Shown here: positions 1 to 6,252 of the stretch, one piece after another
How positions within the stretch are numbered: position 1 is the stretch's first letter
Layout of the letters: every line of letters begins with the position of its first letter
NCBI GenBank assembly: GCA_021784635.1
Contig: JAJYHS010000162.1
Span: 1 to 6,797, forward strand
Source: a bacterium
GTDB lineage: Bacteria > Bdellovibrionota > Bdellovibrionia > Bdellovibrionales > UBA1609
DNA length: 6,797 nt
Direction: 5' to 3'
Notes under the pieces: generated by a model
Databases searched by the model: none
What the model was told of the DNA's origin: nothing
What the model saw: the letters and a program-made list of their open reading frames with translations, nothing else
Program-made: the position numbers and the translations under genes

Positions 1-112
1 GAATCTCGGGTTTAAATTGTCTGAGGTCGAAAAAACCGTGGATAAGATGGATCCGTCGACGGATTTCAACGAAGGCGTGAAAATGGGGCTGACGAGTCTT
101 TCGAACTGTTGA
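1..112 (+). CDS. ruvA: RuvA C-terminal fragment (Holliday junction-binding subunit)
   Basis: Open frame entering from the left edge; the codons start at base 2 and end at TGA 110-112, leaving 36 residues. The peptide begins [16 protein letters not shown] and ends GLTSLSNC. This matches the small helical domain III at the C terminus of RuvA, which usually reads ALxxLGYxxxEAEKAV and then a short helix. In the family, RuvA tetramers bind the four-way junction and domain III contacts RuvB to recruit and stimulate it. The identification rests on this short match plus the position 13 nt ahead of ruvB, the usual ruvAB order. The start and the DNA-binding domains lie outside the window. Confidence 0.82.
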   Translation, partial: NLGFKLSEVEKTVDKMDPSTDFNEGVKMGLTSLSNC

Positions 113-118
113 AAAGGA
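113..118 (+). promoter_or_regulatory. Ribosome-binding site of ruvB
   Basis: AAAGGA directly after the ruvA stop, 7 nt before the ATG at 126. It decides the ruvB start: the ATG at 121-123 is in another frame and too close to this site. The short ruvA-ruvB gap implies one transcript and probably coupled translation. Confidence 0.6.
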
Positions 119-125
119 TAATGTT

Positions 126-1187
126 ATGGAAAACGCAATAGAAAAGACAACGGAAAACGTAACGGCCGCGCGTCTCACGACGGGTGAAAAGATTGAAACC
201 GACAAACATTTAGATCAAAGTTTGCGACCAAAACAATTTTCGGAATTTCCAGGTCAAGAGAAAGTAAAAGATAAACTTCAAGTGTTTGTGCAAGCGGCTC
301 GCTCCCGCCAAGAGCCACTCGACCATACTCTACTGTGCGGCCCACCCGGTCTTGGTAAAACGACACTCGCCCATATCATTGCCCACCATATGGGGGTTGA
401 ACTCAAAATCACGTCGGGGCCCGCAATTGCAAAGAAAGGTGACATCGCGGCCATACTCACAAGTTTGCGCCCCAACTCGGTTTTGTTTATCGACGAAATT
501 CATCGGCTGTCGAAGGATGTTGAAGAATATCTCTATAGCGCGATGGAAGACTTTGCTCTCGATCTTGTAACCGGTGAAGGTCTCGGCGCACGTACGATGC
601 GATTTCAACTGGCACCATTTACATTAATAGGGGCGACCACTCGGGCCGGTTTGCTAAAGGCGCCGTTTCGTGACCGCTTCGGCATTTTGGAGCGGCTCAA
701 TTTTTACGATCGCAGCGCCCTTGTGGCAATTCTCGAGCGTTCAGCGCGGTTGTTGAATATCTCAATTCACTCCGACGGAGCTGAAGAGATCGCGCGCCGC
801 AGTCGTGGTACTCCGAGAATTGCCAACCGGCTACTTCGGCGCGTGCGGGATTATGCCGACGTTCGTGGCGACGGCGTGATAACAACGGAACTCGCCCGCT
901 ATGCATTGGACGAATTAGAGGTTGACCGGTTGGGTCTTGATCAAATGGACCGAAAAATTCTGCTGTTAATACTTGAAAAGTTCGGCGGCGGACCAGTTGG
1001 CATTGAAACTTTATCCTCAGCTCTGAGCGAAGAGACCGATACAATTGAAGAAGTTTATGAGCCATTTTTGATTCAAGAAGGCTTGTTGCAAAAAACACCC
1101 CGCGGCCGAATCATCACTCGCCGTGCGAGCGAACATTTAGAAACTGACGAACAAATAGAAAAATCAGCGCCACCACGGTTTTCTTAG
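126..1187 (+). CDS. ruvB: Holliday junction branch-migration DNA helicase RuvB
   Basis: A 353-residue AAA+ ATPase of the usual RuvB length (about 335-350). Hexameric rings of RuvB pump DNA through RuvA-bound Holliday junctions during recombinational repair in the cytoplasm. Visible in order: a variable N terminus (1-30); the RuvB signature [12 protein letters not shown] (33-44); Walker A GPPGLGKT (72-79); Walker B LFIDEIH (120-126); sensor 1 IGATTRAG (168-174); the arginine-finger segment FRDRFG (181-186); sensor 2 [12 protein letters not shown] (228-239); and a C-terminal winged helix with [10 protein letters not shown] (287-296) and KTPRGRIIT (323-331). All key ATPase motifs are intact. The start at 126 has a good ribosome-binding site and follows ruvA closely. 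The last 24 bp overlap the 3' end of the convergent gene on the other strand. Confidence 0.98.
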   Translation: MENAIEKTTENVTAARLTTGEKIETDKHLDQSLRPKQFSEFPGQEKVKDKLQVFVQAARSRQEPLDHTLLCGPPGLGKTTLAHIIAHHMGVELKITSGPAIAKKGDIAAILTSLRPNSVLFIDEIHRLSKDVEEYLYSAMEDFALDLVTGEGLGARTMRFQLAPFTLIGATTRAGLLKAPFRDRFGILERLNFYDRSALVAILERSARLLNISIHSDGAEEIARRSRGTPRIANRLLRRVRDYADVRGDGVITTELARYALDELEVDRLGLDQMDRKILLLILEKFGGGPVGIETLSSALSEETDTIEEVYEPFLIQEGLLQKTPRGRIITRRASEHLETDEQIEKSAPPRFS

Positions 1188-1955
1188 TGCCGCCAAATCT
1201 GCGTGACGCCCTAAAACCTTATCTACAAACGGCTGAACGCGCGGGTCAACGGGCCGCTTTTGAGCCTGAATTTCTTGCGCGGCACGGATCTGCAGAGTTG
1301 AGAGCTCGCGATACAGAACTTCAACTCGGCCCAAATACGGGCCCTTTTGTAGAAAATGAAAAAGTCGATATTGGGTGAGAGGGCTATGGCGAATAAAATC
1401 GCGTGACGACGAGTCGGTAATTGCTTTTAAATTTACCTTCCACTTAGCCGGCGGCGCCCGTTGCGAAATAACCAGCGATGCAAATACCATTTTGTATTCC
1501 GTCTCAATGTCTTCGACAATTGGGATGAGATCCGACGCAACGGCGGTCACTACTAGCGCTTGCAGAGTATGGCGCAAAATTTTAACTGTATTGTCAGCTG
1601 GCAGCGACCCGTCTCGAACCTGGTCCCCCATTTTTTTTTCAGTTAAAATCCAGTTGTAGAGTTGCTTTGAGGGGAGTGCTTCTGTCAGGATCTCATTTCG
1701 AAGGAGAGTATAAAAATGTGAAAGTTTCAGTTCCGACACCTCTTTTGAGTCGGGAGAAACAAGTTCAAAGGCGTGATCTCTAAAAATCTTAGTCAAGGGC
1801 CTTTCGACGGATGTGTCGAGAGTTGCGAAGTTCGATAATAGTTCATCGCAATCGTCGCCGAAGTGACCGATCGGAGACGCTGAAAACCCCGCCGGTGCCA
1901 CCACGCTAATTAAAAGCGCAATTGCGATGCGATTTAGTCCTGATATTGCTCCCAC
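1164..1955 (-). CDS. Secreted protein of unknown function
   Basis: A 263-residue protein that I do not recognise. Translation begins at GTG (1955-1953), with AGGTGA just upstream on the minus strand as a convincing ribosome-binding site. Residues 1-26 look like a Sec signal peptide: a short polar start, hydrophobic [14 protein letters not shown], and a plausible cleavage after GFSA (23-26). The mature part is predicted mainly helical, rich in Leu, Lys and Glu, with one central hydrophobic stretch [15 protein letters not shown] (133-147). One Cys is left (36), and the C terminus is basic and Trp-rich (KPWWR). No catalytic motif, lipobox or repeat is visible. It lies alone on its strand, tail-to-tail with ruvB. 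A run of nine A in its coding strand (1639-1631) could be slip-prone. Periplasmic or extracellular location is inferred from the signal peptide only. Confidence 0.8.
   Translation of the reverse strand: MGAISGLNRIAIALLISVVAPAGFSASPIGHFGDDCDELLSNFATLDTSVERPLTKIFRDHAFELVSPDSKEVSELKLSHFYTLLRNEILTEALPSKQLYNWILTEKKMGDQVRDGSLPADNTVKILRHTLQALVVTAVASDLIPIVEDIETEYKMVFASLVISQRAPPAKWKVNLKAITDSSSRDFIRHSPLTQYRLFHFLQKGPYLGRVEVLYRELSTLQIRAAQEIQAQKRPVDPRVQPFVDKVLGRHADLAALRKPWWR
1328..1348 (+). terminator. Possible intrinsic terminator for ruvB
   Basis: GGCCC (1328-1332) and GGGCC (1339-1343) form a 5-bp all-GC stem with a 6-nt loop, followed by CTTTT. It lies 140 nt past the ruvB stop and inside the convergent gene, so it may simply be coding sequence. 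The stem is short and the U-run weak; this is a candidate only. Confidence 0.25.
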
Positions 1956-2151
1956 GATTCACCTGCCTTCACCCCTCCCGCTATTTTTTAAGTAGGTTGA
2001 AAATGCCATTTTTAGATTGCGAGCGCGCCAATAAACCGGATTACAAAAAGAAAATGATGAGCGTGTTGCGATCGTCACACACGTGTTGTTTTTCAGCCAC
2101 ATGCAATTGGTATCAAATATGTGTTTTAGAGCTCCTACCCACCTTAAATGC

Positions 2152-2195
2152 ATGCTTTAGCGATGCTTTGCCATTGGCATTAAATTTGTATAAAT
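2152..2195 (+). promoter_or_regulatory. Possible lpxC promoter with operator-like repeats
   Basis: Just before lpxC there are two direct copies of ATGCTTT (2152-2158 and 2163-2169), 11 bp apart, which is about one helical turn. They run into a perfect 5+1+5 dyad TGCCA-T-TGGCA (2169-2179). A -35-like TTGCCA (2168-2173) overlaps the dyad. A -10-like TATAAA (2189-2194), preceded by TG, follows after 15-16 bp. If used, transcription would begin near 2201, a few bases before the ATG at 2206. The repeats are seen directly; promoter and operator function is inferred, and the 15-bp spacing is short. Confidence 0.35.
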
Positions 2196-2205
2196 GAGTA
2201 AATAC

Positions 2206-3108
2206 ATGTTTTTACAACGAACGATACGCAACCGTGTCGAAGTCATCGGAATAGGTCTGCATACAGGTCAGCCGACAAAGCTGACCTTTTGTCCAGCGCC
2301 CGTTAATACGGGAGTTTATTTCGTGCGTGCGGACTTGCCGGGGCGGCCGGCTTTGGCCGCTAAAGCCGATCATGTGCGCGCTACTCAATTAGCCACAACA
2401 TTAGGTGGCGATCATTTTTCAGTATCGACTGTCGAGCATTGTTTATCGACTCTCGCGGCGTTTCGAATAGACAATTTAATCATTGAACTCGACGGGCCGG
2501 AAATTCCTATTGGTGACGGCAGCGCCAAAATATTTTTGGATGCGCTTGTTAGCGCCGGAATGGTTGAACAAGAACAGCCGCGTAAATACATTTACATCAA
2601 TCAAAATATCTATTTTGGCGATGACAATAAATACGCCTATGTTGCTCCCTACAATGGTCTTCGAATTTCAGCCACTATTGAATTCCCGCACCCCAAGATC
2701 GGCCGCCAATCCCTCGATATCGACATTAACGAGCAGTCGTTTAGTCGCAATGTGGCACCCGCGCGTACATTTGGGTTTCTCCGAGAAGTTGAAGCCTTGC
2801 GCGCCAAAGGTTTAGCTCGTGGCGGCAGTATGGAAAACGCCATAGTTTTAGATACTGACGAAATTTTAAATCCTGAAGGTTTGCGTTTTCCGGACGAATT
2901 TGTGCGTCACAAAGTTCTCGATGCGCTGGGCGATCTGGTGACGCTTGGGTTGCCGTTGATGGGTCATGTTGTCCTTTATAAGGCGGGTCATGATTTGATG
3001 AACCGTCTTGTTCGAAAAATTCTGGAATCAAACGATAGTTTTCGCGTCATTGAACTTGGCGCGGACCTGCCAGAAAATCCGCTTGAAGTACAATATCTTT
3101 GGGCCTAG
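2206..3108 (+). CDS. lpxC: UDP-3-O-acyl-N-acetylglucosamine deacetylase LpxC
   Basis: Zinc-dependent deacetylase that catalyses the committed step of lipid A synthesis, removing acetate from UDP-3-O-acyl-GlcNAc in the cytoplasm. Counting from the ATG at 2206 (300 residues; family about 300-305), the visible motifs are QRTI then GIGLHTG (15-21), STVEHCLS (74-81) with the first zinc His at 78, PEIPIGDGSA (98-107), FPHPKIG (160-166), ARTFGF (186-191), RHKVLDALGDL (234-244) with zinc ligands His235 and Asp239, and the catalytic GH at 261-262. All ligands are present. An in-frame ATG at 2194 would add MSKY, but the 2206 start gives MFLQRT, which lines up with the usual MIKQRT beginning, and it has TGAG 7 nt upstream. 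The gene is followed by ald on the same strand. Its presence implies an outer membrane with lipopolysaccharide. Confidence 0.98.
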   Translation: MFLQRTIRNRVEVIGIGLHTGQPTKLTFCPAPVNTGVYFVRADLPGRPALAAKADHVRATQLATTLGGDHFSVSTVEHCLSTLAAFRIDNLIIELDGPEIPIGDGSAKIFLDALVSAGMVEQEQPRKYIYINQNIYFGDDNKYAYVAPYNGLRISATIEFPHPKIGRQSLDIDINEQSFSRNVAPARTFGFLREVEALRAKGLARGGSMENAIVLDTDEILNPEGLRFPDEFVRHKVLDALGDLVTLGLPLMGHVVLYKAGHDLMNRLVRKILESNDSFRVIELGADLPENPLEVQYLWA

Positions 3109-3110
3109 TA

Positions 3111-3155
3111 TCTCCCGCTGCCAATAGAAAATCAGGCCAGCCTGCGGGCGGGAGA
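3111..3155 (+). promoter_or_regulatory. Inverted repeat that can mask the ald ribosome-binding site
   Basis: TCTCCCGC (3111-3118) and GCGGGAGA (3148-3155) are a perfect 8-bp inverted repeat with a 29-nt loop; a G-U pair (3119/3147) can extend it. Inside the loop CAGG (3133-3136) and CCTG (3141-3144) can form a smaller hairpin. The right arm contains GGAG (3151-3154), the ald ribosome-binding site. The left arm starts 2 nt after the lpxC stop codon, where a terminating ribosome would sit and keep it unpaired. There is no U-run after the stem, so it is unlikely to be an intrinsic terminator. A role in coupling ald translation to lpxC is inferred. Confidence 0.5.
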
Positions 3156-3162
3156 AATTAAA

Positions 3163-4269
3163 ATGATCATTGGAGTACCTAAAGAAATAAAAATTGGTGA
3201 AAACCGAGTTGGGCTCACAGACGCTTCGGTTCGTCAGCTTATTATTGAAGGTCATACCGTTTACATCGAAAAAGATGCCGGCGTCGGGAGTCATATTTCA
3301 AATGACTCGTATGAAAAGGCGGGCGCGAAGATTTTGCCATCGGCCAAAGATGTTTGGGCCGAAGCTCAAATGATAGTTAAAGTGAAAGAGCCGCTCCCTG
3401 AAGAGTATAATCTTATGCATGAAAATTTGGTGCTCTACACTTATTTGCACTTAGCGCCCGAGCCCAAACTCACGAAAGCACTTTGCGATCGTAAAGTTAA
3501 AGCCATAGCCTATGAAACGATTCAACTTGAAGATGGCTCGCTGCCGCTTCTAACTCCGATGAGCGAAGTTGCCGGACGGATGGCGACACAAATCGGCGCG
3601 ACGTATTTACAAAAAGATCGCGGCGGAATGGGCGTGCTTCTCGGCGGCGTGACAGGTGTTGAGCGCGCGCAAGTTACCGTTCTCGGTGGTGGAGTTGTGG
3701 GAATAAACGCTGCCAAAATGGCGGTTGGTTTAGGTGCTAACGTCACGATTCTCGACGTCAATCATAAGCGTCTCGAATATTTGGATGACGTATTTCAAGG
3801 ACGTATCCAAACGCTTTATTCGAATGCGCATAATATTGAAGAAGCAATTTCTCAGTCACATCTTGTAGTCGGAGCCGTTTTAGTTACGGGTCATCGCGCT
3901 CCGCGCTTGGTTACCAAAGAAATGGTTTCGCGCATGATGCCGGGGAGCGTGATTGTTGACGTCGCGGTTGATCAAGGTGGTTGCATTGAAACATGTAAGC
4001 CGACGTCACACATGCAGCCGACTTACGAAGTTGATGGCGTGATCCACTACGCGGTACCCAATATGCCCGGCGCAGTTGCGAGGACATCGACTTACGCACT
4101 CAACAACGCGACTTATAAGTATTGTTCCATGCTCGCTCGCTACGGAGTTGAAGAGGCTGTAAAAAAAGATCGCGCTTTGTACCTTGGGCTCAATGTGTAC
4201 AACGGTTATGTCGCATACGAACCCGTGGCGCGCGATCTTGGCATGGAGTATCGGCCCTTTAAAATCTAG
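3163..4269 (+). CDS. ald: Alanine dehydrogenase (NAD-dependent)
   Basis: 368 residues, full length for the family (about 370). The enzyme interconverts L-alanine + NAD+ + water with pyruvate + ammonium + NADH in the cytoplasm, and serves alanine catabolism or ammonium assimilation. The N-terminal signature IGVPKEIKIGENRVGLT (3-19) carries substrate-binding Arg15. KVKEPLP (73-79) carries Lys75, YLHLA (94-98) carries the catalytic His96, and DVAVDQGG (266-273) carries the catalytic Asp270, all at the positions standard for Ald. The Rossmann motif LGGGVVG (174-180) and Asp198 at the end of the next strand indicate NAD rather than NADP. The proton-pumping transhydrogenase alpha subunit is related but carries different C-terminal membrane segments that are absent here. 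GGAG 8 nt before the ATG supports the start. The stop codon abuts the convergent ComEC lactamase gene with no spacer. Confidence 0.98.
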   Translation: MIIGVPKEIKIGENRVGLTDASVRQLIIEGHTVYIEKDAGVGSHISNDSYEKAGAKILPSAKDVWAEAQMIVKVKEPLPEEYNLMHENLVLYTYLHLAPEPKLTKALCDRKVKAIAYETIQLEDGSLPLLTPMSEVAGRMATQIGATYLQKDRGGMGVLLGGVTGVERAQVTVLGGGVVGINAAKMAVGLGANVTILDVNHKRLEYLDDVFQGRIQTLYSNAHNIEEAISQSHLVVGAVLVTGHRAPRLVTKEMVSRMMPGSVIVDVAVDQGGCIETCKPTSHMQPTYEVDGVIHYAVPNMPGAVARTSTYALNNATYKYCSMLARYGVEEAVKKDRALYLGLNVYNGYVAYEPVARDLGMEYRPFKI

Positions 4270-5043
4270 TTATAACTGTAAGGCGATATTGCCCCAAATT
4301 TCGGTGCGCAAAAGGGGCACGCCATCGGCACGCAATCGGGCGACGACAATTGGGTCGGGATGACCGTAGCGTGCCTTTCTTGCCGAGGCGACGGCAATTT
4401 GTAAATTAGGCAGGGCTCGTAACAAGGTTTCACTTGTGCTTGTTTTGCTCCCGTGATGGCCAGCCACCAAAATTTGAACCGGTGGCAAATTGTACAAGCG
4501 CTTTGACCAAACGGCTTCTGCGTGCGCCTCGCTATCGCCAGGTATCAGTATGGCGCGATAAGGACCGTAAATAACAAATATCCGGCTGAAATCGTTGTGC
4601 CCGCTAAATTCATGAGTTTTAAACCGCGGGGTGATTTCAACTACTTTAACTTCACGTGTGGGTAACGGGGAATGACAGCGTGGAACTTTCGCGATGAGGG
4701 CGCGCTTTCGCGCGTTCATCGGGTCAAGTGGTGGAGCCGCATCACACAATTGGAGTAAATGATCCATCCCCCAAGATAAAAATTTAATGTGGTCCATGTC
4801 GCTATGAGAAAGGTAAACACGATTTAATTTATCAGAACAAAGCTTCAATACCGGCGGCGTTCGGCGATTGCCATAGTTAGGCAGCCACTCACCGCCCATG
4901 TCAAAATGAATGCACACATTATTAGTGACGACTGTGATCCATTGCCCTTGGCCGATATTCCAAATCACAACAAACGGTTGAACCTCGGGTGCGATCGAAC
5001 GGGAAAAAATAAAAGCGCTAAGAAATATCAAAAAAATTCGCAT
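4270..5043 (-). CDS. comEC: ComEC metallo-beta-lactamase domain as a separate protein
   Basis: 257 residues matching the C-terminal domain of the competence protein ComEC/Rec2. That domain faces the periplasm and is thought to degrade the non-imported DNA strand. Residues 1-19 form one hydrophobic segment, probably the last membrane helix of ancestral ComEC acting as an uncleaved anchor or signal. Then follow NIGQGQ (29-34, normally DVGQGD), FDMG (47-50), the metal site LSHSDMDH (78-85), PGDSE (168-172), VAGHHGSKTSTS (193-204), ARYGHPD (224-230) and LRTEIWG (245-251). The presumed metal ligands His80, Asp82, Asp84, His85, Asp170 and His196/197 are kept, so it may be active. It overlaps the upstream membrane gene by 16 bp in another frame, which suggests translational coupling. 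A GGAG lies 12 nt before the ATG, rather far. It could be half of a single comEC broken by a frameshift. Confidence 0.9.
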   Translation of the reverse strand: MRIFLIFLSAFIFSRSIAPEVQPFVVIWNIGQGQWITVVTNNVCIHFDMGGEWLPNYGNRRTPPVLKLCSDKLNRVYLSHSDMDHIKFLSWGMDHLLQLCDAAPPLDPMNARKRALIAKVPRCHSPLPTREVKVVEITPRFKTHEFSGHNDFSRIFVIYGPYRAILIPGDSEAHAEAVWSKRLYNLPPVQILVAGHHGSKTSTSETLLRALPNLQIAVASARKARYGHPDPIVVARLRADGVPLLRTEIWGNIALQL

Positions 5044-5963
5044 GGGACGATGTCACTCCAGATTTCACTGCGCCGCTGATAATGGGTTATCCAGAGGCCA
5101 AATGCGAGGCTGATGAGGAGATAACTCCAAAGAAACAACAATGAAGAGTGAAGCGAAAGTGCAACGGGACCGAAATTTCGTGCCAGGGCTGAAATCGTCC
5201 AGTTATAAATCTGCCAAATCGGGTCAACGACGCGATGAAGAATCGGAAAAACAAAAACAAGAAAACTTGGCGGGATAAGAATTCCGAGCAGCAACGGACG
5301 AATGAGCCATCCAATAAGTGCTCCAAGCGAAATCGAGTGGCTGAACGGAAAACCGAAAAAGACCGGATATATAAAAAGAAGTAAAAACCAATAGCGATGG
5401 GACCATTTGGCAACAATTCTTGCCCAAGTCGCCGCAATCCAACTGATTAGAAATCCGGCGGCTAATACAAAGTTAGGAAACATCATGAGCGTTAGAAGAC
5501 TCGCAACGGTTGTACAGTAAAGGGGCGGCCATCCCCATTTTTCACGGCGAGATGTTCGCTCAACTAATAATTGCGCAACGGCACGCACGACAACCGGGCG
5601 CAACCCTGTGGCAAATGCATACAAGACGATCACGAGAGGAATAACAATGGAACCCGCAAGCGATTGGCGGCGAATGTAAAGCGATAGCAAAATTTCAAGC
5701 CAAACAATTTGTAATGACGAGACCATGAGTAATACGACGGCATTAGCAGTCCTATTTTTGCCGAACCCATTTTCACTTCGTTCGGCGCACACAACAGTGC
5801 GATAAAAATGAGCAGTTATGCCGGTTGTTTGAAATCGATCAAGGCAGACGCGATGGCTAAGCCAAACCGTATCTGCTAAAAAATTGTGCAAATAAGTGTT
5901 TGAAAAGAAAAGTACGAGGGTTACAGCTAAAACCGTTTTCCACATGTTTTGCCCCAGAAGCAT
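5028..5963 (-). CDS. comEC: ComEC membrane (competence) domain as a separate protein
   Basis: Integral inner-membrane protein with roughly seven to nine hydrophobic segments, matching the channel domain of ComEC that passes single-stranded DNA into the cytoplasm. Numbering from the ATG at 5963 (311 aa): TM1 at about 8-27; then VVCAERSENGF (57-67); LLMVSSLQIVWLE (78-90), which corresponds to the HLLxxSGLHVxxL core; ATGLRPVVVRA (118-128); an AAGFLISW helix (168-175); and further helices to the C terminus. The N-terminal OB-like domain of about 150 residues found in many ComEC proteins is missing, and the SGLH motif reads SSLQ. The start is uncertain: TTG 5975, ATG 5963 and ATG 5945 (GGGG upstream) are all in frame with weak ribosome-binding sites. 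The stop UGA comes straight after a seven-U run and inside the next gene's start. Confidence 0.82.
   Translation of the reverse strand: MLLGQNMWKTVLAVTLVLFFSNTYLHNFLADTVWLSHRVCLDRFQTTGITAHFYRTVVCAERSENGFGKNRTANAVVLLMVSSLQIVWLEILLSLYIRRQSLAGSIVIPLVIVLYAFATGLRPVVVRAVAQLLVERTSRREKWGWPPLYCTTVASLLTLMMFPNFVLAAGFLISWIAATWARIVAKWSHRYWFLLLFIYPVFFGFPFSHSISLGALIGWLIRPLLLGILIPPSFLVFVFPILHRVVDPIWQIYNWTISALARNFGPVALSLHSSLLFLWSYLLISLAFGLWITHYQRRSEIWSDIVPCEFF
5030..5036 (-). repeat. Seven-base homopolymer at the comEC frame break
   Basis: Seven A on the given strand, so seven U in the comEC transcript. The upstream frame reads GAA TTT TTT TGA and stops; the lactamase frame reads ATT TTT TTG ATA. One added base, or a -1 ribosomal slip on the U run, would continue the membrane domain directly into the lactamase domain. 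The run is observed; slippage or a base-calling error is inferred. Confidence 0.6.
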
Positions 5964-5975
5964 TTTTCTTGCCAA

Positions 5976-6252
5976 CGGTTAGCTACAATAAAATCTGACA
6001 GGAAATTTCATTTTTTCCGAAACGGTCCGGAAACCGAAACTAGCAGTTTAAGAATGTGAATTTCTAAAAACTAAGGGGGTCAGCAAGATCTAAAAAAATC
6101 AATTAGTTTCATGCACTTACCTGTGCGCAGAATTTATGCAATTCGCTCTAACCGTTGTCTGACAATAGGTCCATGGTCGAGTGGCGCAACCATTCCACAA
6201 AACCTGTGGATAACTTTTGCGAGAAGCGAGTTCTTTGGTTAACCTGATATTT
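5976..6252. other. Intergenic region between divergent comEC and lipoprotein genes
   Basis: About 277 bp without a credible gene. It holds several small symmetric elements. CAACGGTTAG (5973-5982) has an inverted copy CTAACCGTTG (6148-6157). A hairpin CGGT-TCCGGA-type cluster of TTTCCG/CGGAAA words lies at 6015-6040. A perfect 5+1+5 dyad TTGTC-T-GACAA lies at 6155-6165, and a DnaA-box-like site at 6205-6213. The genes on either side diverge, so promoters for both should be here, but no convincing -35/-10 pair could be picked for either. Confidence 0.5.
6194..6213 (-). promoter_or_regulatory. DnaA-box consensus 9-mer in a small hairpin
   Basis: TGTGGATAA (6205-6213) is, on the minus strand, TTATCCACA, the exact consensus DnaA box. 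It is paired with TCCACA (6194-6199) as a perfect 6-bp inverted repeat with a 5-nt gap. Only one perfect box is present and no AT-rich unwinding region or box cluster is seen, so this is not evidence for an origin. A role as a DnaA-titrating or regulatory site is possible; chance is also possible. Confidence 0.35.

Noticed and set aside
697..1098. Minus-strand open frame of 133 codons inside ruvB
   Set aside because: It is antisense to the conserved RuvB sequence and its product looks like a shadow translation with no coherent fold.
1959..2197. Short open frames on both strands in the lpxC upstream region
   Set aside because: They lack ribosome-binding sites and recognisable protein character, overlap each other, and cover the likely regulatory region.
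4290..4319. Inverted repeat TGCCCC/GGGGCA downstream of ald as a terminator
   Set aside because: The loop is 18 nt, no U-run follows, and the bases encode the conserved C terminus of the ComEC lactamase protein.
5087..5442. Alternative minus-strand frames inside the ComEC membrane gene
   Set aside because: They share the DNA of the recognised competence domain in other frames; the hydrophobic look comes from the T-rich coding strand.
6194..6213. Possible replication origin because of the perfect DnaA box
   Set aside because: A single box without a cluster, an AT-rich unwinding region or neighbouring dnaA/dnaN/parAB genes is not enough.
6168..6216. tRNA-like words (GGTCGAGTGG, resembling a D-arm)
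   Set aside because: No matching acceptor stem, anticodon arm or T-arm (GGTTCGA) can be built in the following bases.
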